Source: Epilithonimonas caeni DSM 17710
GTDB lineage: Bacteria > Bacteroidota > Bacteroidia > Flavobacteriales > Weeksellaceae
Reading direction: 5' to 3'
Assembly (NCBI RefSeq): GCF_000426465.1
Contig: NZ_AUFK01000009.1
Coordinates: forward strand, 558,001-622,000
Length of the DNA stretch: 64,000 nt
This document shows positions 8,962-17,100 of the stretch, one piece after another; position 1 is the first letter of the stretch; each line of letters starts with the position of its first letter. The notes beneath the pieces were generated by a model, which was given only the letters and a program-made list of their open reading frames with translations, was not told where the DNA came from and searched no databases. Made by a program: the position numbers and the translations under genes.

Positions 8962-9498
8962 TTATCCAAAAAAGTTTTTAACAATAGATAATTTCTCCTG
9001 AAATTCAGTGTTCTTTTCTTCATCCACAATACCTTTTTCAATATCAAAAGTTTCTTTGAACTTTGGTAAAGTAAAGATTTGTAATACATTGGCTCCACTG
9101 GATTTTGAACGGGCTTCGAAAGCTGCAGCAACGTGCTTTCCCCCGCCAGGACCTGTTGCCGTTGCCAAAAGAAATACCGGTTTCTCTCCAAAATGTTTTC
9201 TGTCCTTGATCCTTGAGATCCAATCGAACACATTCTTGAAAGCCACTGTATAAGAACTGTTATGCTCCGCCAGAGAAATTATCAACAAATCTGCAGCATC
9301 GACTTTCTCAGCAAATCTCAAAGCCAAAGTCGGAATGCCATCGTGCTTCTCCCTATCCACACTGAAGATCGGCATTTCGTAATCGTTCAGATCAAGAACT
9401 TCTACTTCTGCTCCATTGAATTGTTTGGCCGAATATTCTGCTAATATTTTGTTGATTGATTCCCTGGAATTGCTTCCTGCAAAAGCTAATATTTTCAT
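8962..9498 (-). CDS. NADPH-dependent FMN reductase family protein
   Basis: The protein has 178 residues and a flavodoxin-like fold. The FMN phosphate loop is FAGSNSRESIN (about 6-16), and the later motif LAEHNSSYTVAFKNVFDW (about 96-113) is typical of the YwqN/ChrR-like NAD(P)H:FMN/quinone reductases. A Gly-rich segment (TATGPGGGKH) near residue 125 probably contributes to the cofactor site. These enzymes reduce FMN, quinones or azo compounds; the substrate here cannot be read from sequence. It is a single gene; the purine genes follow downstream but are separated by a terminator. Confidence 0.9.
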   Translation of the reverse strand: MKILAFAGSNSRESINKILAEYSAKQFNGAEVEVLDLNDYEMPIFSVDREKHDGIPTLALRFAEKVDAADLLIISLAEHNSSYTVAFKNVFDWISRIKDRKHFGEKPVFLLATATGPGGGKHVAAAFEARSKSSGANVLQIFTLPKFKETFDIEKGIVDEEKNTEFQEKLSIVKNFFG

Positions 9499-9711
9499 TC
9501 GTTTAAATTTAAGGCATCAAATGTATTGACTTTAAACATGAATATTATTGACATAAGTTAGTTTTTATTAATATTTATTATTTATCAAATTATTATAAAA
9601 ATCTGCATTAATTATCAGTACTGAACATCCAAATCTGTTTATGGTCTTAAAATTGATAGCAAATTCTAAATAAGACCTACAATTTGATTTAACTCTAACA
9701 CCTTCAGCGAT

Positions 9712-10083
9712 ATGATATTTGATAAAAACTACCTTAAACCGAATAATGACAGTTCATACTTCGTTTATCAAGAAGAACATGAAAATACAAACTTCATCAA
9801 TCCTTATAACGACAATCCTTATATGATAAGTTCTCTGCAGAAGCTTAAAAAAAGAATGACCTGCAAAAAGAAACAGTCTATAATCAATGAATGCCTAGAG
9901 GATTACAGAGACCATATCGTAGAAAATCCACAGATCAACAACGTGTTTGAGACCGAAGATGTGCATCCTCCAAAGGCATCTCTGGCAGAATATGCGAGAT
10001 CATCTTATCAGAAGGTCCTAAAAGATCTTGAAAACATTCAAACACTGATCGATAAGCTCAGCATCAATGAGGTCAATTTATAA
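9712..10083 (+). CDS. Uncharacterised 123-residue cytoplasmic protein
   Basis: I do not recognise this family. It has no signal peptide or membrane helix. It is charged, with a basic patch near 45-58 (LKKRMTCKKKQ) and a helical C-terminal half (RSSYQKVLKDLENIQTLIDKL) that could form a coiled coil. The codon usage looks like that of its neighbours. A strong terminator follows directly, and the gene stands alone between two minus-strand genes, so it is probably a real monocistronic gene. The region 9499-9711 before it is AT-rich. Confidence 0.7.
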   Translation: MIFDKNYLKPNNDSSYFVYQEEHENTNFINPYNDNPYMISSLQKLKKRMTCKKKQSIINECLEDYRDHIVENPQINNVFETEDVHPPKASLAEYARSSYQKVLKDLENIQTLIDKLSINEVNL

Positions 10084-10114
10084 TAAAGCCTGAGAAAATA
10101 TCTCAGGCTTTATT
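10082..10114. terminator. Terminator after the 123-residue gene
   Basis: A long stem (AATAAAGCCTGAGA pairing with TCTCAGGCTTTATT) with a 5-nt loop begins at the stop codon. It ends the plus-strand gene. Confidence 0.9.
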
Positions 10115-10139
10115 ATTGATGAAAAGAATTATTAAAAAC

Positions 10140-10173
10140 AAAAAAGACCTGAAGGATATTCAGGTCTTTTTAT
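10140..10173. terminator. Terminator for the DJ-1/PfpI gene
   Basis: The stem AAAAAGACCTGAA / TTCAGGTCTTTTT with a 5-nt loop lies 17 bp beyond the stop of the minus-strand gene. A- and T-runs on both sides make it work in either direction. Confidence 0.9.
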
Positions 10174-10189
10174 ATTAGATAGATTACAA

Positions 10190-10738
10190 TCAGATATTTT
10201 GCTCTTCGTGTTTGCCTTCCCTGATCTCCTCTACCATTTTAGCATTGAAAGCAGGCAGGTCTTTAGGCGTACGACTTGTAACCAGGCCATTATCTACAAC
10301 AACTTCATTATCTTCCCAGATGGCACCGGAATTTTTCAGGTCGATGCTGATAGAATCTACCGATGTCAGATTCCTTCCTTTCACAGCCCCGGCATTGATG
10401 AGTATCTGAGGACCATGGCAGATTGCCGCTACAGGCTTATGCTGCTCAAAGAAATCCTGTACAAAGGACAGGGCTTTTTCGTTTGTTCTTAGCTGGTCTG
10501 GGTTGATCACACCGCCCGGAAGCACCAAGGCATCATAATCCGAGGCCGAGACCTCATCCAATGTTTTGTCCACATCATACTCTTTTCCCCAGTCCTTTTC
10601 TGCCCAAGCTTTTATCGTTCCTGCTTTTGGACTTACGATATGCGCTGTCCAGCCTTGCTGTTCCAAATGTTCTTTTGGAGAGCTCAATTCGCTTTCCTCA
10701 AATCCGTGTGTTGCGAGTATTGCAATTTGTTTTGACAT
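10190..10738 (-). CDS. DJ-1/PfpI family protein (YhbO-like)
   Basis: The protein has 182 residues, the usual length for the PfpI/YhbO group. The nucleophile elbow is AAICHGPQILINAG (Cys at about 106), preceded by ALVLPGGVINPDQLR. An early acidic residue in ATHGFEESEL corresponds to the conserved Glu beside the nucleophile. Members have been described as stress proteins with protease, glyoxalase or deglycase activity; which applies here cannot be told. The gene is monocistronic with its own terminator. Upstream DNA has a near-consensus -7 element (TTAGTTTG). Confidence 0.93.
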   Translation of the reverse strand: MSKQIAILATHGFEESELSSPKEHLEQQGWTAHIVSPKAGTIKAWAEKDWGKEYDVDKTLDEVSASDYDALVLPGGVINPDQLRTNEKALSFVQDFFEQHKPVAAICHGPQILINAGAVKGRNLTSVDSISIDLKNSGAIWEDNEVVVDNGLVTSRTPKDLPAFNAKMVEEIREGKHEEQNI

Positions 10739-10881
10739 AATATTTTATTTTTTGGTTTGTATGACACAAACTAAGAAAATATGATGCCGCAATAATCTAT
10801 CGGTATATTTAAAAAATGTTAAATAACCTGAATTCGGGACAAGCAATATTTTAAATGATTGATTTTCAAAAGTTAGTTATC

Positions 10882-11053
10882 TTATCGCAAAGAAAAACAA
10901 AGAAATATTTACTTTTTCAAATGTTGTTACAATGCCACTTCGTTTATAAAAGAAATACAAAGTTTTGTATTTCTTTTATAAGTTTCACGCTTTTGCCTAT
11001 CTTGAATTTTCACAAATCAAATACTCAAATCTTTTGTTTAGCTTTGTGTTAAA
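10882..11053 (-). repeat. Dispersed MITE-like repeat, copy A
   Basis: It starts TTATCGCAAAG and ends CTTTGTGTTAAAT. It aligns over about 170 bp with the reverse complement of 22543-22720: both share TATTTACTTT, TACAATGCCACTTC and matching ends. It contains a perfect 18-bp inverted repeat with a 2-nt loop (10944-10961 and 10964-10981). No ORF of a transposase is present. Confidence 0.75.
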
Positions 11054-11188
11054 TCCTTACCTCAAACGCATGTTAAATATGTTATTGGCATATAGCTATT
11101 TTACCGTTTCGAATTTCCAATATCCAGCAAAATATCAAGATCTGTAATTTTATGAGACCTGTTAAATATCCACACCAATATAAATCTT

Positions 11189-11196
11189 TAAATTTG
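11189..11196 (+). promoter_or_regulatory. Bacteroidota -7 promoter element (TAAATTTG)
   Basis: TAAATTTG matches TAnnTTTG and lies 18 bp before the ATG at 11215. It gives an expected leader of about 12 nt. The -33 element is weak. Confidence 0.45.
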
Positions 11197-11199
11197 TAG

Positions 11200-11568
<369 letters not shown>

Positions 11569-11751
11569 TTCTTAATTTATAGTATAAGCAAATTAAGACC
11601 AATTTGCAGAATTCTCAATTTTATTAAATTAAAACATCGCAAACTACGCTATCCAATTTTACTTATTCTGAATGTGGGTCTCATTCTTCCATCACTAACT
11701 TTGATACACCTGTTATGATTCCCAATCATTTAGGATATGCTTTTTCTTCAA

Positions 11752-11790
11752 AAATAAACGAGAGCAGGTTATTCCTACTCTCATTTTTAA
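11752..11790 (-). terminator. Terminator at the end of the Rhs/immunity operon
   Basis: Stem 11760-11768 with 11774-11782 (GAGAGCAGG/CCTACTCTC, one mismatch) is followed on the minus strand by a T-rich tail. It lies 60 bp past the last, truncated immunity gene. Confidence 0.75.
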
Positions 11791-11851
11791 ATTTCCATAT
11801 TATTATTCTATCTGATTTTCAATAATTTAAAATCTAAAACCATATCCATCA

Positions 11852-12127
11852 CTAACTTTGGAACATGACCAAGTCTTCCTTATATATATATAATCCTACA
11901 ATGATTCCAATAGTAATACACATAAAAATGTATGCTTTTCCACTCACACCTGTAAAATCTTTATCAATTATTTGATATCCTAAGTTAAAAACGCTGTCTA
12001 TTAATAAAATAAAAACAACTGTAAAAACTAATGCAGTAGATAGCTTTGTTACTATTTTTCCACTCCCCTCAGTTTTATCATAATAAATATAAATATGATA
12101 AAAAAGTAGTCTTATAAATTTAATCAT
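11852..12127 (-). pseudogene. Truncated copy of the first immunity-like gene (immE')
   Basis: The 91-residue reading frame repeats the first 85 residues of the protein at 13709-14149 without change (through GLYIYKED), then ends in six unrelated residues (LVMFQS). The conserved last third, with the third membrane helix and the NRERIFKQRE tail, is missing. DNA identity with 13893-14149 is essentially complete from 11871 on, so the duplication is recent. The break coincides with a 16-bp direct repeat (11845-11860, also at 11688-11703). It is probably non-functional, although a two-helix protein could still be made. Confidence 0.8.
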
Positions 12128-12224
12128 TTTTTAGAATGCGGGTTTACCATTATTATAATATGTTTCATAAATTGCCATGCCTGCAAAATATCCCAGAGAA
12201 ACCCAGGCCGTGGCAGGAAAGAAA
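12128..12224 (-). pseudogene. Orphan 3' end of an Rhs toxin gene (tail 3)
   Basis: On the minus strand this encodes FFPATAWVSLGYFAGMAIYE and the final YYNNGKPAF before a stop, matching the last 31 residues of the live Rhs protein apart from Tyr for Cys. It has no start codon and begins at the stop codon of immD. It differs from 14150-14245 at only a few bases. Confidence 0.85.
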
Positions 12225-12665
12225 CTAATTAACCCTCATATTATTCTCCATATTTTCAACTTGCTCTTTGTGCATTTCTCTTTGCTTGAAAATCCTTTCC
12301 CTGCTAATTTTACCAGTATAAATAACAAGACAAAGAATTAATAATACTATTAAGAAAAAATAATAATAGTACTTTTTATTATAATCTCTAAATGAATCAA
12401 AATCTCCAAAATCTTCTTTATATAAATAGCAAGCTATCATAATGGCTATTATTATACAAACAGCAATGTAGGGCTTACTGGAAAGAGTAGTATAACTATT
12501 GTCATAAAGTTGACATACTAAGTTGCAAATACTTGTAGATAAAAAGAAAAATATAACTGCAAAAACACAAAATGTAGAAAATTTAGTTAAACTTTTTCCT
12601 AATTTTTCTGATTTATCATAGTACATATAAATATGATAAAAAAGTAATCTTATAAATCTAATCAT
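12225..12665 (-). CDS. Probable Rhs immunity protein, membrane (immD)
   Basis: The protein has 146 residues, taking the ATG at 12663-12665 that aligns with the MIRFIRLLFYHIY start of its paralogues; an upstream in-frame ATG would reach into the toxin tail. Three or four hydrophobic segments (about 27-48, 62-80, 103-122) are followed by the conserved cytoplasmic-type tail ISRERIFKQREMHKEQ. The family is unnamed as far as I can tell. Its place behind a toxin 3' fragment suggests immunity to an earlier toxin allele. AT-rich. Confidence 0.7.
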   Translation of the reverse strand: MIRFIRLLFYHIYMYYDKSEKLGKSLTKFSTFCVFAVIFFFLSTSICNLVCQLYDNSYTTLSSKPYIAVCIIIAIMIACYLYKEDFGDFDSFRDYNKKYYYYFFLIVLLILCLVIYTGKISRERIFKQREMHKEQVENMENNMRVN

Positions 12666-12771
12666 CTTAAAATGCGGGTTTACCGTCGTTATAATACGTT
12701 TCATAAATCGCCATTGTGGCGAAATAACCTAAGGAAACCCAGGCTGTGGCGGGAAAGAAGCTAATTAACCC
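12666..12771 (-). pseudogene. Orphan 3' end of an Rhs toxin gene (tail 2)
   Basis: It encodes FFPATAWVSLGYFATMAIYE then TYYNDGKPAF and a stop. It carries Thr for Gly and Asp for Asn relative to the live tip, so it derives from another allele. It lies between immC and immD and has no start. Confidence 0.85.
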
Positions 12772-13194
12772 TCATTTATTTTCCATATTTTCAATTTGTT
12801 CCTTATGTATTTCTCTTTGCTTGAAAATCCTTTCTCGGTTAATACTTCCTGAATAAAAAGCTAAAACTATAGCAAGAGCAGCTATTAGAAAAAAGTATAA
12901 GTAATATTTTATGTGATAATCTCTGAAGGAATCAAGATTATCGAAATCTTCAGTATAAACATAACTTCCAACAAACACTCCGATTACAATAAAAAAGATG
13001 ATGTAATATATGTAAGGAGTATGAACAATAGCATCATTATAGGAAAGACGTAGGAATACATATCCAGAATATAAAATTATTCCACATAATAATGTAAAAA
13101 CCAAAAACGTAGTAAATTTTGCTATTGATTTTCCTTCTTTTCTATAATAATAAATATAAATATGGTAAAAAAGTAATCTTATAAATCTAATCAT
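12772..13194 (-). CDS. Probable Rhs immunity protein, membrane (immC)
   Basis: The protein has 140 residues from the ATG at 13192-13194, which aligns with all paralogues; the longer frame (from 13287) runs through the end of immB and is not credible. It has three or four membrane segments and the conserved INRERIFKQREIHKEQIENMEN tail. Its middle segment (GYVFLRLSYNDAIVHTPYIYY) differs strongly from the paralogues while the two ends are conserved, a pattern expected if the middle determines toxin recognition. It starts directly after immB, with no toxin tail between. Confidence 0.7.
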   Translation of the reverse strand: MIRFIRLLFYHIYIYYYRKEGKSIAKFTTFLVFTLLCGIILYSGYVFLRLSYNDAIVHTPYIYYIIFFIVIGVFVGSYVYTEDFDNLDSFRDYHIKYYLYFFLIAALAIVLAFYSGSINRERIFKQREIHKEQIENMENK

Positions 13195-13195
13195 T

Positions 13196-13612
13196 TTACT
13201 TTTTTGTTTCAATAGAGGCCTTCTGAATTTCTCTTTGCTTGAAAATCCTTTCCCTGCTAATATTAGCTTCATAAATAAATAAACCAAGAGTAAAAAGTAC
13301 TATAATGAAAAAATAATAATAGTACTTTTTATTATAATCATAATACTCATTAAAATCATCAAAACTTTCTTTATAAAGATAGTAAGCGATAATGATGCCG
13401 ATAACAACACAAACAATTACATATGGCTTTCCTGAAAGTGTAGTGTAGTTAATATCATAATATTGGCAAACCAAATCATAGATTGTCGTTGTTAAAATAG
13501 AAATTATAACTACAAAGACCCCAAAAGTTGTAAATTTTGAATATGACTTCCCTTCTTTTCTATAATAAAAAGTATAAATATGATAAAAAAGTAATCTTAT
13601 AAATCTAATCAT
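13196..13612 (-). CDS. Probable Rhs immunity protein, membrane (immB)
   Basis: The protein has 138 residues. It starts MIRFIRLLFYHIYTFYYRKEG, has three or four membrane segments, and ends with the shared ISRERIFKQREIQK motif but a shorter tail (ASIETKK). Its stop is one base from the immC start, so the two are translationally coupled. It follows toxin tail 1. Function is inferred only from position and shared architecture. Confidence 0.7.
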   Translation of the reverse strand: MIRFIRLLFYHIYTFYYRKEGKSYSKFTTFGVFVVIISILTTTIYDLVCQYYDINYTTLSGKPYVIVCVVIGIIIAYYLYKESFDDFNEYYDYNKKYYYYFFIIVLFTLGLFIYEANISRERIFKQREIQKASIETKK

Positions 13613-13708
13613 TTCTAAAATGAAGGTTTACCATCGTTATAATATGTTTCATAAATTGCCATGCCTGCAAAATATCCCAGAGAAACCCAGGCCGTGGCAG
13701 GAAAGAAA
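13613..13708 (-). pseudogene. Orphan 3' end of an Rhs toxin gene (tail 1)
   Basis: It encodes FFPATAWVSLGYFAGMAIYE then TYYNDGKPSF and a stop. The Asp and Ser differ from the live tip (Asn, Ala). It lies between immA and immB and has no start codon of its own. Confidence 0.85.
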
Positions 13709-14149
13709 CTAATTAACCCTCATATTATTCTCCATATTTTCAACTTGCTCTTTGTGCATTTCTCTTTGCTTGAAAATCCTTTCCCGATTAATTTGTATTG
13801 AATAAATTTCTAAGGCTAATAAAAATAGAACAATTAAAAAGAAATATAAATAATACTTAGTATGATAATTTTTAAATGTATTTAAATTTTGAAAGTCTTC
13901 CTTATATATATATAATCCTACAATGATTCCAATAGTAATACACATAAAAATGTATGCTTTTCCACTCACACCTGTAAAATCTTTATCAATTATTTGATAT
14001 CCTAAGTTAAAAACGCTGTCTATTAATAAAATAAAAACAACTGTAAAAACTAATGCAGTAGATAGCTTTGTTACTATTTTTCCACTCCCCTCAGTTTTAT
14101 CATAATAAATATAAATATGATAAAAAAGTAGTCTTATAAATTTAATCAT
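13709..14149 (-). CDS. Probable immunity protein for the live Rhs tip, membrane (immA)
   Basis: The protein has 146 residues and begins 3 bp after the Rhs stop codon, the usual place for a cognate immunity gene. MIKFIRLLFYHIYIYYDKTEG is followed by membrane segments at about 27-48, 64-81 and 105-122, then a charged tail (INRERIFKQREMHKEQVENM). No family name is recognised. Immunity proteins in the membrane usually answer pore-forming or membrane-acting toxins, which agrees with the hydrophobic end of the Rhs tip. The final 60 bp are almost identical to those of immD. Confidence 0.75.
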   Translation of the reverse strand: MIKFIRLLFYHIYIYYDKTEGSGKIVTKLSTALVFTVVFILLIDSVFNLGYQIIDKDFTGVSGKAYIFMCITIGIIVGLYIYKEDFQNLNTFKNYHTKYYLYFFLIVLFLLALEIYSIQINRERIFKQREMHKEQVENMENNMRVN

Positions 14150-14152
14150 TTT

Positions 14153-17100
14153 TTAGAATGCGGGTTTACCATTATTATAATATGTTTCATAAATTGCCAT
14201 GCCTGCAAAACATCCCAGAGAAACCCAGGCTGTGGCAGGAAAAAATCCGGCAGCTCCCATCATTAAATCTACTGCGCCTCTAGTATTAGAGATATTCCCT
14301 TGTCTCATTTGATATAATGTATTAGCAATGCCAACAGCTCCAACAACTTTTCCTGCAACATTAAACACCGTTGAAGCAGTCCCTAATGCTTTGGCAGAAG
14401 CAGGTAGTTTTGTACTTATGGTCTCCGCAAAAATCTTACTTTTTGTTATACTGGATGGTGCGTTCCAATTTGCCAATCCTTTTTCAGCTATTGTAGAACC
14501 AGCCTGTATAATACCAGCTATAGATGTAACTTCCCTCGGATGGTTCTGGATCCAGTTAAAGGCATTGTCCATAAAATTATTAAACCCTCCTTGGTCTATC
14601 TTGGTCTTATGCTGGTCTAATCCCTGGATATTGCTACCTCCATAGCTTGCGTTAGAATTGGTCCACCAGGTCAAGTTACCTCCCTGGGCTTTCACCCCGC
14701 CAAAGGTATTTCCTCCGTTAAAGCTATTCCAGAAATTACTGATAGCACCGTTGCCAAAGTTACCTCCAAAGTCACCTAACTGGTCTGACATACTTCCAAA
14801 ATCTCCACCGCTTGAAAAGTAACTAAATATCAGTTTGATGTCATTTCCTGTAAAAGTCCAGCCTGTAGAAGTTTCTTCTATCTTCATTCCATCCGGGTCA
14901 ATGAACATAGCAGGATTGTTGGCTACATAGACATACGGACTTGTCATATGGTATTTCTCCGCCAGCTTGTCCATCCCGAACCACCTTCCCAGGTCAGGCA
15001 TATACTGTCTCCAGCCGTAGTCATAGAATCCTGTCTCCTGCAGTTCCTTACCGTTATACTTGTGGTTCAGGAACGAACCCATCGTATCAAAGGAAGAGTC
15101 CACGCCCTGCATGTTCATCCCAAAGGGATAGTAGTCGTTCCTGTCAAGAACATCTATGCTGCCACTATCCGGGTTTCTGGCATAACTAAGCCTCACATTC
15201 CCCAGGTGGTCTTTGTACTGGTAAATATACCTATTATTCTGGTAATCGTAGTAGCCCTCCGCCGTGGGGAAGTAGGACAGCTCCACACCGCTGCTCCCGG
15301 GGTCGCCGGGCTGTGCGGCCTCGCCCCTCTCGGTGGCCTCTGTGAAGGTCTCCTCCTGGCGCGCATGCCGGATATCCATGGTGGCGGCATCCTCTAGCTC
15401 CAGCGACCTCTGCAGGGCCTCCGCCATCGGCGTGGTGTACACAAAGCCGTCCAGGTAGTCCGTGATGATGGGATTGCTCCCCGCCTCGTTGTTCACCATC
15501 AGCCTCTTCCTCAGCTTCACACCGTCCGCACGGTAGTAGAAAGTAGAGACGTTGGTCTGCGCGATCTCCTCCGGCAGGTTCAGGAAGTTGTAGCTGATGT
15601 TCGTGATCCCCTTGTCCGGCATGGCGGTCATGTTGCCGTTGGCATCGTAGACGATCGCCCCGCCACCGCCGCCGTAGCCGTTCAGGTTGTTGGCGGCATC
15701 GGTCACGGAGGTGATGCGATTGCCCTGCAGATTATAGGTCAGGTTGTCGATCATCTTCACCTGTCCCTTCTGGCGGCTGCCGGTCCTTTTCAGCCTGACG
15801 ATGTTCCCGTTGGGGTCATATTCCTCTATGATCTCGCTGTTCGCCTTGGAGGCGGGGCTTTCCGGCAGCTGGTAGAAGCCGGCCTTCAGCCTATTCGCCC
15901 CGTCATAGACATAGCCCTGCCTCTGCGGTGTCCCGGGGAGCACATCCCCCACGGTGTACACCGCCTGCCACACGGTCTCGGCGATGTTCCCGTTGTACCT
16001 CGGCTGCACCTTGTAGGCGGAAAAGTCCAGGTTGGGCGTCTCCAGACCGTCCCTCTGGGCATAGTTCACCTTGTAGGCGAAGAGCTTGCTGCCCATCGTG
16101 GTGACATCGTTGATGTTCGTGAGCCAGCCCCGCACGTTGTAGGCATAGTCGATCCCCTGCAGGTTGTTGCCCACCTGCTTGTTGGTGACCTGTCCCAGCT
16201 CGTTGTAGGTATAGCTCGCCAGCAGCTCCTCCGGGTTGGCATCCACCTGGTGGTAGTGCTTCTCCAGGTAGTTGCGCCCATTGTACACGAAACGCTCCCT
16301 CACGGTCACCATGTTGGCGCTGGCCGTGCGCCGGTGCTGCGTCTCCACCTTCTGCGTGATGCCCGCCCAGTCCTGCTCCGTATGGGTCACCGTGGTACCG
16401 CCCAGGTGGTTGCTCTCCTGCGCGCCGGTGCTTCTCCCCCGCTGGTCGTACCAGTACCAGGTCCTGGTCCACTTGTCATCGTAGATGTTCTTCACATAGC
16501 TCGCCGTGGGCATCGTCTTGGTACTCTGCGCAGCAAGGATGTCTGAAGATAGTGCTGCCTCGGCGATCAGTGCAGGCTTGGCGGGTGTCCCTGCTGGATA
16601 GGTATCATAATAGTTCACCGAGAGGACGGTATCCAGCTCATGGAACCAGCCATTGCTGTAGAGGACCTGCATCCCGTTCCTTGCGAAGCCCGTCCCGTCC
16701 GGCTGTTCTATCACCAGTGCATCCATGATGATCGTCTGCCAGCCGCCCCTGTCCCCACCTGAAAGGAAGCCCGTGTAGAGCACCCGCCCGAAAAGGTCGT
16801 ACTTGGTGATCAGCCACCTGTTCTGTCCCCTCATATTGGCATCCCTGTAGAGAATCAGGCGGTCCGCCCTGTCGTACACCATCTCCTCCCTGCCCTTCCC
16901 CGGAAGCCGCTTCTCTATCAGCCTGCCCCTGGCATCATAGCGGTAGGTATAGCAGAGCTGTTCCCTTACATCCTGTGTCAGTGTCTGGGCAGATGCTTTC
17001 GGGGGAACGATCATCACCAGCTGCCCGTACTGGTTGTACACGTAGTAGGTGTCCAGCTTCTCCGTTCCCAGGTCCTGGCGGGTCATCAATGTCTGTCCCA

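Noticed and set aside
10855-11147. Two short plus-strand frames downstream of the PfpI gene
   Set aside because: They lie inside dispersed repeat copy A and share no protein features with known genes.
13195-13287. N-terminal extension of immC
   Set aside because: The extension reads the end of immB out of frame; the internal ATG aligns with the MIRFIR start of all paralogues.
15903-16472. 189-codon minus-strand frame inside the Rhs gene
   Set aside because: It is a frame-shifted shadow rich in Gly, Ala, Gln and Arg, as expected for GC-rich DNA read out of frame.
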